Shown piece by piece: positions 1 through 7,419 of a DNA stretch of 64,000 bases. The stretch covers positions 62,001-126,000 of the forward strand of contig JAYWLB010000120.1 of the NCBI GenBank assembly GCA_035967665.1. The letters are read 5' to 3'. The position numbers were made by a program, and so were the translations under genes. The first letter of the stretch is position 1; the number at the start of each line of letters is the position of its first letter. The DNA is from Arctic95D-9 sp035967665. Lineage in GTDB: Bacteria > Verrucomicrobiota > Verrucomicrobiia > Verrucomicrobiales > DEV007. The notes beneath the pieces were generated by a model. It was not told the origin of the DNA. It ran no database searches and saw nothing but the letters and a program-made list of their open reading frames with translations.

Positions 1-304
1 AGCGAAGAGGTTTTTTGAAATCCCGCTGACGGGCGGCTGCCATGCGGGCGAGCGTCGGGGTGAGCTCGGGACGCATCGCGACATCGCGTTTTCCTTTGTC
101 AGTAAAACAGAAAAGCTGGTTAACGATTTCCTCACCGCTCTTGCGTTTGTAGAGATCGGTTGGCTCAAGGATGGGACCTTCGTATTCGACGAAGCCATAG
201 CGACGTGCGACACGACGCCACGTTTCGAAAACGTAGTTGCGGGCGGCGCACTCGTCGGGGTAAAAGTCCCGGAAGCCGGGAAGGGTTTGAAATTTCTGGG
301 CCAT
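1..304 (-). CDS. hisS: Histidyl-tRNA synthetase, N-terminal part (cut by window edge)
   Basis: The frame starts at an ATG at 304 and runs off the left edge, giving about 100 residues. It begins MAQKFQTLPGFRDFYPDE. The LPGxRDFxPxE opening and the following ILEPTDLYKRKSGEE and MRPELTPTLARM segments (class II motif 1 and the histidine/ATP-site loop) are diagnostic of HisRS. The enzyme charges tRNA-His in the cytoplasm. It lies 12 bp downstream of the purU stop codon on the same strand, so the two are probably co-transcribed. Only the first part of the catalytic core is visible, so integrity of the gene cannot be judged. Confidence 0.93.
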   Translation of the reverse strand, partial: MAQKFQTLPGFRDFYPDECAARNYVFETWRRVARRYGFVEYEGPILEPTDLYKRKSGEEIVNQLFCFTDKGKRDVAMRPELTPTLARMAAARQRDFKKPLR

Positions 305-316
305 AATTCGGATTGG

Positions 317-1189
317 TTACCCGAAGACCGTCGTGCGATTGCCATGCACCAGGGTGCGGCGATTGAGGTGCAGCCAAACAGCGCGACTGAGAACACTTTG
401 TTCGAGAGCGCGTCCTTTGCGGATGAAATCCTGCACGGAATCGCGATGGGAAACGGGTGTGACTCCCTGTGCGATGATGGGGCCTTCGTCAAGTTCCTCT
501 GTCACATAGTGGCTCGTGGCGCCGACCAGTTTTACGCCGCGTTTGTGAGCGGAGTGATAAGGACGTGCCCCGGGAAACGCGGGAAGGAACGAGTGGTGAA
601 TATTGATGATGCGGCTGGGGAATGCCTCTGTCATGAGAGGGCTCAAAATCTGCATGTAGCGGGCGAGGATGACCGTTCCTACATTGTGCGCCTGCAGCAG
701 TTCGATCTCTTTTTTCTCCTGAGCCTCTTTCGTCTCTTTCGTGATCGGGAAATGATGGAACGGGATACCGAAACGATCAGCAATGGAGCGGAGGTCCAGC
801 CGGTTGCTGATAATCAAAGGAATCTCCATGTTCAGTTCGCCACTCTCGTGACGGGAGAGAAGATCGTATACGCAGTGATTATCGCGTGTCACAAAAAGGG
901 CAACGCGGGCCGGTTGGTCCGAGTAGTGAAGCTCGATTTTCATCGAGAAGCGGGAAATGAGCGATTGGATCGCACTGCGGATCTCGTTTCGTGGGACTTT
1001 AAATCCTTCGACTTCCCATTCCACCCGCATCGAGAAGGTGCCGGCTTCTTTGTCGACGTGCTGATCGACGTCGATGATGTTGCCTTCGTTCTCGTAAAGA
1101 AAAGCTGAAACGGCGGCCACGATTCCCGGCTGATCCGCACAGGAGATTAAGAGAATGGCCGTTGGGGAATCTTTTGAAGAGGCACTCAA
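317..1189 (-). CDS. purU: Formyltetrahydrofolate deformylase
   Basis: This 290-residue protein hydrolyses 10-formyl-THF to formate and THF, balancing one-carbon pools for purine and glycine metabolism. An N-terminal ACT domain (about residues 10-90, ILLISCADQPGIVAAVSAFL) is followed by a formyltransferase-type catalytic domain. The catalytic Asn/His/Asp set is visible in NIHHSFLPAFPGARPYHSAHKRG and SHYVTEELDEGPI. The length matches the family. The frame opens at a TTG (codon MSASSKD); I see no better in-frame ATG upstream, so the start is a little uncertain. It lies directly downstream of the tRNA-Leu and upstream of hisS. Confidence 0.93.
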   Translation of the reverse strand: MSASSKDSPTAILLISCADQPGIVAAVSAFLYENEGNIIDVDQHVDKEAGTFSMRVEWEVEGFKVPRNEIRSAIQSLISRFSMKIELHYSDQPARVALFVTRDNHCVYDLLSRHESGELNMEIPLIISNRLDLRSIADRFGIPFHHFPITKETKEAQEKKEIELLQAHNVGTVILARYMQILSPLMTEAFPSRIINIHHSFLPAFPGARPYHSAHKRGVKLVGATSHYVTEELDEGPIIAQGVTPVSHRDSVQDFIRKGRALEQSVLSRAVWLHLNRRTLVHGNRTTVFG

Positions 1190-1231
1190 TATGCGAAAGA
1201 CTCAAAGGCCAAGGGGGCCTGTTTAAAAAAA

Positions 1232-1313
1232 TGCTCGAGGGGGGAATCGAACCCCCACGGGTCGCCCCACAGGATCCTTAATCCTGCGCGTCTACCAATT
1301 CCGCCACCCGAGC
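1232..1313 (-). tRNA. tRNA-Leu, apparent anticodon AAG
   Basis: The minus strand folds as a class II tRNA: 7-bp acceptor stem (GCTCGGG with CTCGAGC, one G-U pair), D arm GGCGGAATTGGTAGACGC, anticodon stem CAGGA/TCCTG with loop TTAAGGA, a short variable arm, and a T arm with GGTTCGATTCC. With U33 fixed, the anticodon reads AAG, decoding Leu CUU. The discriminator base is A and no CCA is encoded. The 3' end is followed by a T-rich run. Most bacteria read CUU with a GAG anticodon, so A34 is unusual (see findings). Confidence 0.93.
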
Positions 1314-1458
1314 GAATTCCTCACCATACCGTGGAGACTGGCGAGGAGGGATGAATCCTTAAATTCAAAACTGCTTTGGTGCAAGCGATCTTTCGCAGGG
1401 AATTTGAGGAAAATGCCTTCTTTTTACCGGTTTTTCCTCCAAATCTTCATTTAACGGC

Positions 1459-1485
1459 AAAAGCCTCACCGGAGTGAGGCTTTTT
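1459..1485. terminator. Rho-independent hairpin, bidirectional
   Basis: A perfect 9-bp stem (AAGCCTCAC/GTGAGGCTT) with a CGGA loop is flanked by an A run and a T run. It sits about 30 bp after the stop of the small secreted protein and can end that transcript. Confidence 0.8.
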
Positions 1486-1516
1486 CGGGGGAGAAAATTA
1501 CGAAGTGTGGCTGCTC

Positions 1517-1897
1517 TTAGCGGCAATGAGATCTACCGTGGCTGTGTCCGCGGCTGGTTCCGAAACTGAAGGAAATGCCGGGGCGCACATATGAGCGACT
1601 GTAGGAACGGCTGTATCCATAGCTTGGACGCACGTAAGAGTGACTGTAGGAGCGGAGTTGACGACTGCGCTGCGCGTAGGCGGCCTGCTGGCACCTGGTG
1701 TGTTGTGAGGTAACCCATCCGTACTGAGTGCGACCGTGGTAGGAGTTGATCGGACGGTAGTAGGCGTAGATCTTCCCGCGGCAGTGTTGACAGGTGCCAA
1801 CAGCCCTCGAGCGATAGCTACTGCCTGCTTCTGCAGGAGTGGGTGTGAAGGTGAAGAGAGCTGCGGTGGCAGCGACGATAGCGAGGAGTTTTTTCAT
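1517..1897 (-). CDS. Small secreted Ser/Tyr/Arg-rich protein
   Basis: This is a 126-residue protein I do not recognise. An N-terminal signal peptide is clear (MKKLLAIVAATAALFTF, likely cut after TPAEA). The mature part has a CxxC pair (TCQHCRG) and a later single Cys. Its C-terminal half is low complexity, with repeated SYxRSY/SYVRP units and a His/Ser-rich tail. The CxxC and His-rich tail could bind metal, but that is inference. A hairpin terminator follows, and the gene appears monocistronic. Confidence 0.75.
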   Translation of the reverse strand: MKKLLAIVAATAALFTFTPTPAEAGSSYRSRAVGTCQHCRGKIYAYYRPINSYHGRTQYGWVTSQHTRCQQAAYAQRSRQLRSYSHSYVRPSYGYSRSYSRSYVRPGISFSFGTSRGHSHGRSHCR

Positions 1898-2103
1898 TGG
1901 GGTATAAGGAGTTGGTTTGGAGAGACCTTTCTGTTTCCCTGCCCTGGCAGAGAAAATTGAGGAAGGTTACTAAGTGTAGACGCTCCAGTGATCTATTTAT
2001 TCAAAATTAGTTATGCTAAACTGAGCTTTTAGCTCGGTTGACATTGGGGAGCGCCGGGAGGCATCGGGTCCCACATTGAATTTTATTTCAGTTTTTACGG
2101 GGG

Positions 2104-2985
2104 CTAGGCCCATAAATTCCGGTCGAGGGTCCGATATTGAATCGCCTCCATGACGTGAACCTCCCGGATATCCATGTCTCCCTCGAGGTCGGCAAGGGTT
2201 CGCGCGACTTTAAGAATGCGATCGTAGGCCCGCGCGCTGAAGTTAAGAGAATCCATCGCCAACTCGAGGGTCCGTTCGCTGGCTTTGTCGAGGACGCAGA
2301 ACCTGGAAACGAGTCGACTGCCCATGTCGGCGTTGGTGTTGACTCCCGGGTGGGAGACGAAACGGGTCAGCTGCACATTCCGCGCTTCTTCGACCCGCTC
2401 GCGAATCACTTCGGAGGATTCTCCCCCGCTTTCGGCCCGCAATTCCTTGTAGTTCACTGCGGGGACATCGATGTGGAGATCGATGCGGTCGAGTAGTGGC
2501 CCACTGATACGCTGGCGGTATTTTTCAATCTGGTTGGGAGAGCAGCGGCATTCACGCGCCGGATCTCCGAGATAGCCGCAGGGACAGGGATTCATCGCTG
2601 CGACGAGACTGAAGCGGCTTGGAAAGGTGAATTTTCCGGCGGCCCTCGAAATGGTGACCTGGCCGTCTTCAAGGGGTTGTCGCATCACCTCGAGGGTGGA
2701 TCTGCGGAATTCCGGTAGCTCATCGAGAAAGAGAATTCCGTTGTGAGCGAGGCTGACTTCGCCCGGAGTAGGATGGCTGCTGCCGCCGAGGAGACCGACG
2801 TCGGAGATTGTGTGGTGGGGGGAGCGAAAGGGGCGCGTCGCGAGAAAACTGTTCTTCGCATCAACGAGCCCGGCGACACTGTGGATTTTGGTTGTTTCAA
2901 TCGCTTCCGCTTCGCTCATGGTGGGAAGGACGGTGGTGAGCCGTTTGGCGAGCATCGATTTGCCGGTTCCGGGGCTACCCAGCAT
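2104..2985 (-). pseudogene. comM: ComM (YifB) Mg-chelatase-like helicase, C-terminal fragment
   Basis: This 293-residue fragment begins exactly at the Walker A loop (MLGSPGTGKSMLAKRL) and carries the rest of the AAA+ chelatase module: NGILFLDELPEF (Walker B), the MAAMNPCPCGY segment and a C-terminal Mg_chelatase_C domain. The missing N-terminal half is at 48669-49343 and ends GGHNIL, so the intact protein would be about 517 residues, the family's normal length. ComM is a hexameric branch-migration helicase of natural transformation. The island has separated the Lon-S5-like domain from the ATPase, so the host is probably ComM-deficient. An internal ATG could still give an isolated ATPase domain. 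Confidence 0.95.
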
Positions 2986-3012
2986 GAGAATGTTGTATCC
3001 TAGAAGACCCCG
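2970..3012. other. attL junction of the comM island
   Basis: The core AGAATGTTGT (2987-2996) is shared with attR at 48673-48682. Left of it the sequence continues the comM frame. Right of it, TCCTAGAAGACCCC (2998-3011) is island DNA that recurs as a perfect inverted copy at 48650-48663. This is the B-P' half-site structure left by a large serine integrase. Confidence 0.85.
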
Positions 3013-3033
3013 TTTATGCTAAGGTTAACAGAG

Positions 3034-4836
3034 ATGCCGAAAGTATACAGTTATCTAAGATTCAGTTCGCCCGAGCAGGCTAAAGGCGACTCGAAACGTC
3101 GCCAAACAAAAGCAGTCGAGGAATACGCAGAAAATCACGGCCTTGAGGTCGATACTACTCTGGAGCCTGATGAAGGTATTTCTGCCTTCGACGGATCAAA
3201 TGTCTTAAAGGGTCACCTTGGAGAGTTTCTTTCACTTTTGAAAACTGGAAAAATTGACGAGGGCTCAGTTTTACTTGTTGAGTCCCTAGACAGAATCTCT
3301 CGGCAAGACATTCTTGGATCATTGGAGATTTTCACCACCATTATCAGAAATGGCGTCAAAATTGTGACTCTTGCGGACAATAGGGAATATGACCAAGATT
3401 CAATCACGAAGAGCCCCTTTGATCTTTTTGCTAGCTTACTAATACTCCAGCGTGCAAATGAGGAATCGAAGCTGAAGTCAAAAAGGATTGCGGCAGCATG
3501 GGAGGAGAAACGCCGTAATATCGGGAAGAAGAAGCTCTCCGCAATGTGCCCGGAGTGGCTGACACTAGATCGCCAGAGCAATGAGTTTAAAATTATCAGC
3601 GAGAGGGCAGCCCTTGTTCAGCGTATTTTCGAGGAATCTCGCAACGGAATAGGGCAAGGCTCTATCGCGAAGCGACTAAATAAGGAGGGAATTGAACCGT
3701 GGGGGCGTGGGAAGCGTAAGGGCCGGAGTTGGCACACTTCAACTATCCAAAAAATTCTTCGGAACATCGCAGTTCTTGGACACTACCAGCCTCATCGGAT
3801 GGTGGGCGGTAAAAGAGTGCCAACAGGGGTTACAGTAGAAGACTATTTCCCAAATATAATCGAAGAAACACTTTTTTACGAAGTTCAAGAGCTACGCAGG
3901 AGAAGACGTCTCCCCTCGCAAAAAGGGGAAAATCGCAATCGTGCAGCGAATCGTAACAACAATTTGAGCAATCTGTTCACTGGACTCGTGACGTGCGGTT
4001 TTTGCGGTAGTTCTATGCGCTATGTTTCTAAGGGTAGCGATCCAGTAAAATCTGGGAAATACCTCGTATGCAATAGCGCAATGGAGGGCAAGGGGTGTCG
4101 ATACGTGGCTACACGCTACGAGGCATTTGAGAAGAATTTTATCCGATCCGTGAGAAACGCTGACCTTGGTGCCTTTCTCGATGATGCAAAGCAGAACGAG
4201 GAACAGAACCGACTCGAACATGAGAAAATTGCGCTTCAAGGCCAGATCACCGATATTGATGCGCAAACAAAGAGACTTACCGATGCTCTTGCGCTTTCGA
4301 CCGCTGACAGCCCCAAGTCAGTAGTCGAAAGGATCGTCGATTTGGAAAGTCAGAAGAGAGGTGCCGAGGCTGAGCTCAAAGTCATATTTGGACAGTCTGC
4401 GGAAGGATCGGAAAGTCATCAAAAGACCGAGGACTTGAAAGCCATGCTTAAATCTATAGAAATATCTCTGCACACGTTAGAGGGAGCCGACCTTTTCGAT
4501 TTCCGATCAAAGCTGAGAGAGGCGCTCCTGCGGCTAATCACCGAAATTACCATATTCCCACGCAACAGAGAGATACACTTACAGCAATTAGCTGCGCTTG
4601 AGCACGAAAGTAAAAAGTCTGAGGAGGGAGCAGGAGCAGACTTTCTTTCTCTTCGCTTAGCACTATTGCAAGAACATCGTATTTGGCCAAAATCAACTCT
4701 TGATCGCCCAATGCTCTTTGAGGTTATGGCTCGCACGGGGCAGAACCCTCTTTTCGTGAGCGCCTACGGAAACACTACGCGCATCAGTAAAACGCCAACG
4801 TCCATTCGTGACAGAATTCTGAACATTGGAGGTTAA
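3034..4836 (+). CDS. Large serine recombinase (island integrase)
   Basis: The frame begins MPKVYSYLRFSSPEQ, matching the YxRxS start of serine recombinases, with predicted nucleophile Ser11. A resolvase domain (about 1-150, with DRISR) is followed by a recombinase domain (about 160-290, GxGSIAKRLNKEGI and TIQKILRN), a zinc ribbon (CGFCG then C and C about 30 residues later) and a coiled-coil region. The roughly 600-residue length is typical of large serine integrases. An upstream in-frame ATG at 3016 exists, but the 3034 start puts the catalytic motif at the usual distance. Its position beside attL makes it the likely enzyme that inserted the island into comM. Confidence 0.93.
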   Translation: MPKVYSYLRFSSPEQAKGDSKRRQTKAVEEYAENHGLEVDTTLEPDEGISAFDGSNVLKGHLGEFLSLLKTGKIDEGSVLLVESLDRISRQDILGSLEIFTTIIRNGVKIVTLADNREYDQDSITKSPFDLFASLLILQRANEESKLKSKRIAAAWEEKRRNIGKKKLSAMCPEWLTLDRQSNEFKIISERAALVQRIFEESRNGIGQGSIAKRLNKEGIEPWGRGKRKGRSWHTSTIQKILRNIAVLGHYQPHRMVGGKRVPTGVTVEDYFPNIIEETLFYEVQELRRRRRLPSQKGENRNRAANRNNNLSNLFTGLVTCGFCGSSMRYVSKGSDPVKSGKYLVCNSAMEGKGCRYVATRYEAFEKNFIRSVRNADLGAFLDDAKQNEEQNRLEHEKIALQGQITDIDAQTKRLTDALALSTADSPKSVVERIVDLESQKRGAEAELKVIFGQSAEGSESHQKTEDLKAMLKSIEISLHTLEGADLFDFRSKLREALLRLITEITIFPRNREIHLQQLAALEHESKKSEEGAGADFLSLRLALLQEHRIWPKSTLDRPMLFEVMARTGQNPLFVSAYGNTTRISKTPTSIRDRILNIGG

Positions 4837-4851
4837 ACAGCCACGTTCTTA

Positions 4852-5541
4852 CTACGGATAGCCCCATCGGTCTAATCTCCTAGTTTCTGGATAGGGATGG
4901 CAAGTGGTATCTCGCAACCTTCCGCCAACTTTTAGAAACGAATAACAGACAGTCCCGGAGACATTAAGATTCAAATATTCACCTTCCGTATCAAAACGAT
5001 AAACGGCACCCAGTGGCTGCCGGAATTCATAGCCGATCAAGCGGCACCGCCTGTGATTCTGGTAGTGCTCCCGCACCACCTTACCCACTTCGACAGTCAT
5101 CTCGTAATGAGGTAACTCAGCGAACTTTTCAGGCAGCCTGACCAGCAGGAAGAATTCAGCCCCTAGGACCGTGATCAAGCTCGGATGATAATTCTTGGGT
5201 AGGAGCCCCCAAAGATGCAGCCCTCGTCTCTCGATGGCCTCCTGCTCGGCTCTCTGTGCCCTCTTAAAGCGACGCTCCTCCTCGTGCTCTTCATGGACCT
5301 CCCATGCAAAGGCAAGCTGCTCTGGGGGAATATGGAGCGATTGCCCCAACCTCTCTACGAAGTCAGGTCGGAAGCGCTCGCCGGTTAGGAATTCGTCAAG
5401 ACGACGAAACGTTTTCCCCCGGTTCTTCCCTGAGCTTAGAAGGTGGCCCAGTTGCTTCCGGTCGAGCCCTTTCCGAATCATGTGCTGCCGAACCAAGGCA
5501 ATGAGCGGATAAACTGAAGGTTTAGAAGAGGATGAGTTCAT
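4852..5541 (-). CDS. Hypothetical protein with possible helix-turn-helix start
   Basis: This 229-residue protein is not recognised. Residues 10-70 (LIALVRQHMIRKGLDRKQLGHLL, then a DEFLTGERF turn) read like a divergent XRE-type helix-turn-helix. A charged helix (HEEHEEERRFKRAQRAEQEA) follows. The C-terminal 110 residues look like a mixed alpha/beta domain ending YPETRRLDRWGYP. It converges with the integrase gene, with 15 bp between the stops. No function is assigned; an island regulator is a guess. Confidence 0.6.
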   Translation of the reverse strand: MNSSSSKPSVYPLIALVRQHMIRKGLDRKQLGHLLSSGKNRGKTFRRLDEFLTGERFRPDFVERLGQSLHIPPEQLAFAWEVHEEHEEERRFKRAQRAEQEAIERRGLHLWGLLPKNYHPSLITVLGAEFFLLVRLPEKFAELPHYEMTVEVGKVVREHYQNHRRCRLIGYEFRQPLGAVYRFDTEGEYLNLNVSGTVCYSFLKVGGRLRDTTCHPYPETRRLDRWGYP

Positions 5542-5661
5542 GCTGGATGTCCAGCATCGAAGATTTGCCGATTCAGATCAACTGCGGTGTGTGTCATCGA
5601 GAGGTTTTCCCCAATGTTGGTGAAAACTCTTGTCACGTTGAGGTAAGCCGTAAATGCCGAC

Positions 5662-6267
5662 CTAAGAACTCCACGTCTCCCCCTTCTTGATCTCGACCTC
5701 GCCACCCTCGGCACGGGCCTCTTCAAGCATACGCTGCGCAAACACAGCCTCGCGAATGTCGTTGATCGCTTCTCGAACTTTCGCCGAAGCGTCACCTAGC
5801 TTTTCTTCGCCTTCCGCACAGGCAATCGCTCTCTCAGCTTTCGCTACCGCTTTTTCACGCTTTTCTGAATCGGAATCGCAAAGGTTGTCGAAAACGTCAG
5901 CAAGCTTGATGGCCTTGAGCTTCCATGAACCGGCCTTGATCTCCTCGTCGTAAGCCGCTTCGCGGATTTCTTCTCTGAGTCTCATGTCCTTGGTCATCCC
6001 GGCAACGAGGTCCGCTACCTCCTCCCCAAAACGGGCAAGAATGTCGTCGTAATCGACGCCTGTATCTTCGATGAGATCGTGCAGAAGCGAAGCGGTCAAC
6101 GTGGCGATGTCATCTACTCCGAAAACCTGCCGAAGGGTCAAGCAAACGCGGAAAGGGTGCGCAATGTAGGGTGTGCCGTCACTTCTTTCCTGATGACGAT
6201 GGTGAAGTGCTGCGAAGCTACTGGCCTCCTGTATTGCGGTAAACTCTTCAGCCAAAGTGTGATCCAT
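5662..6267 (-). CDS. HD-domain protein like RelA/SpoT (p)ppGpp hydrolase
   Basis: This 201-residue protein resembles the hydrolase half of RelA/SpoT enzymes, or stand-alone small alarmone hydrolases. It has GTPYIAHPFRV (first metal His), SLLHDLIEDTG (HD plus the ED pair), FGEEVADLVAGMTK, and KLADVFDNL corresponding to KLADRLHN. No synthetase, TGS or ACT domain follows. By family knowledge it would remove the 3' pyrophosphate from (p)ppGpp or a related nucleotide. It has a divergent partner (6413) across a strong inverted repeat. The tail (residues 150-201) is Ala/Glu-rich. The exact substrate is inference. Confidence 0.75.
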   Translation of the reverse strand: MDHTLAEEFTAIQEASSFAALHHRHQERSDGTPYIAHPFRVCLTLRQVFGVDDIATLTASLLHDLIEDTGVDYDDILARFGEEVADLVAGMTKDMRLREEIREAAYDEEIKAGSWKLKAIKLADVFDNLCDSDSEKREKAVAKAERAIACAEGEEKLGDASAKVREAINDIREAVFAQRMLEEARAEGGEVEIKKGETWSS

Positions 6268-6354
6268 TCAGCAATAAAACGCTGCATCGCCATTTGGTCA
6301 AAATGGCATTGTGTCATGCAACGCTGCACGTCAGCCTGCTGATGGTTATCAACC

Positions 6355-6386
6355 GAAATAGAACACGGTTTTTGGTGTTCTATTTC
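6355..6386. promoter_or_regulatory. 12-bp perfect inverted repeat between divergent genes
   Basis: The arms GAAATAGAACAC and GTGTTCTATTTC are separated by GGTTTTTG. It lies 88 bp upstream of the HD-protein start and 27 bp before the 6413 gene. It fits an operator or an attenuating hairpin; it lacks a clear U-run terminator. Confidence 0.6.
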
Positions 6387-6412
6387 TTCGATTATTGATA
6401 GAATGAAAGAAG

Positions 6413-6787
6413 ATGCCCGACACCGTGCCTGATCCGCGATTCCCCGTTCCAAATTCTCAGAGCACACCTGCAACATCCTCCGATCAGGCGCAATACTTTC
6501 GCGAAATCGACATCAGTAAAACGCGTTTCGTCATGCATGACGGACGCCCCGCTCTCGTCGAGAATTGGTTCGACTGTGACACAGAGTTTTACTGCCGAAC
6601 CGTGCGATACACGGCTTTTGAGGCGGAGGACTGGGACGGAAACCAGCACTACCAATTCGTGAAGAAAAGCGGATTGCTGGAAGATCAAACTTATCGCGGC
6701 ACTTCCGCTGGAACCAGCCAGACCACGGACGATGCGGGGCTTTCGTGGTGGGTCGTTACGGTGCCCATCCGTAAGGAAGAGGACTGA
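6413..6787 (+). CDS. Hypothetical protein
   Basis: This 124-residue acidic protein has no recognised family. The first 30 residues are Pro/Ser-rich. The rest has alternating aromatic and charged residues (VENWFDCDTEFYCRTVRY, LSWWVVTVPIRKEED) suggesting a small beta-rich domain. It starts at an ATG preceded by GAAAGAAG. The next gene begins 9 bp downstream on the same strand, so the two are probably one operon. Confidence 0.6.
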   Translation: MPDTVPDPRFPVPNSQSTPATSSDQAQYFREIDISKTRFVMHDGRPALVENWFDCDTEFYCRTVRYTAFEAEDWDGNQHYQFVKKSGLLEDQTYRGTSAGTSQTTDDAGLSWWVVTVPIRKEED

Positions 6788-6796
6788 CAGAAATTT

Positions 6797-7321
6797 ATGG
6801 AAGAAAAGGTGAACAAAGCGATTGAGAACATCGGAACTGAACTTCGCCGGATTGCGGAAGAGGAGCCAATCAAGGACCTGCAATTCGGCGCTCCGAATTG
6901 GACAGAAAAAGTGATGAACCCTGTTCTGACAGAAGTCAATTTTGGTGATGAGGTCGATGACGTAGCCGAAGCCGTCGAAGAGCTAAGGCAGGAGCAGCAA
7001 GACCTTCTACTCTCGATGACTCTCCAAGCGCTTCACGATGACAGTGTGAACTTTGTTGCATGGAATCTCCCGTCAGGGGTCACCGCTTATCTCGTGGAGA
7101 GCTGGAATGGTGAAACCGAGTTATTTGCCATCGGCACTGAAGGGTTTTCCGATGAGGAGGCAGCACACCATCTCAGCACCTACATTCGTTCGGTCTACAT
7201 GGGGCGCGATCCTGAGCCGGATGCTCCCGAGGTTTTACAAATCTCTTCTCTTGATGTTACGATTTTTTTGGGAACTCAAACACCTGAATTCGACTGCCTC
7301 ATCAAACACTCTAACTTCTAA
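6797..7321 (+). CDS. Hypothetical acidic protein
   Basis: This 174-residue protein of unknown family follows the 6413 gene closely and is likely co-expressed with it. The N-terminal half is strongly helical and acidic (DEVDDVAEAVEELRQEQQDLLLS), suggesting a coiled coil. The C-terminal half has hydrophobic strands. No signal peptide, membrane segment or catalytic motif is visible. Confidence 0.6.
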   Translation: MEEKVNKAIENIGTELRRIAEEEPIKDLQFGAPNWTEKVMNPVLTEVNFGDEVDDVAEAVEELRQEQQDLLLSMTLQALHDDSVNFVAWNLPSGVTAYLVESWNGETELFAIGTEGFSDEEAAHHLSTYIRSVYMGRDPEPDAPEVLQISSLDVTIFLGTQTPEFDCLIKHSNF

Positions 7322-7419
7322 AGAATTCCGAGGTAACCTGAGACTCATTTGTCGTGGTTTAGGATTTCATTTATTCGACTCATGAGGCTATTACCTTCCT
7401 CATAGCATCAGAACAATTC

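Noticed and set aside
287..1108. A 273-residue plus-strand ORF opposite purU
   Set aside because: It is antisense to a clear purU gene and shows no recognisable domain.
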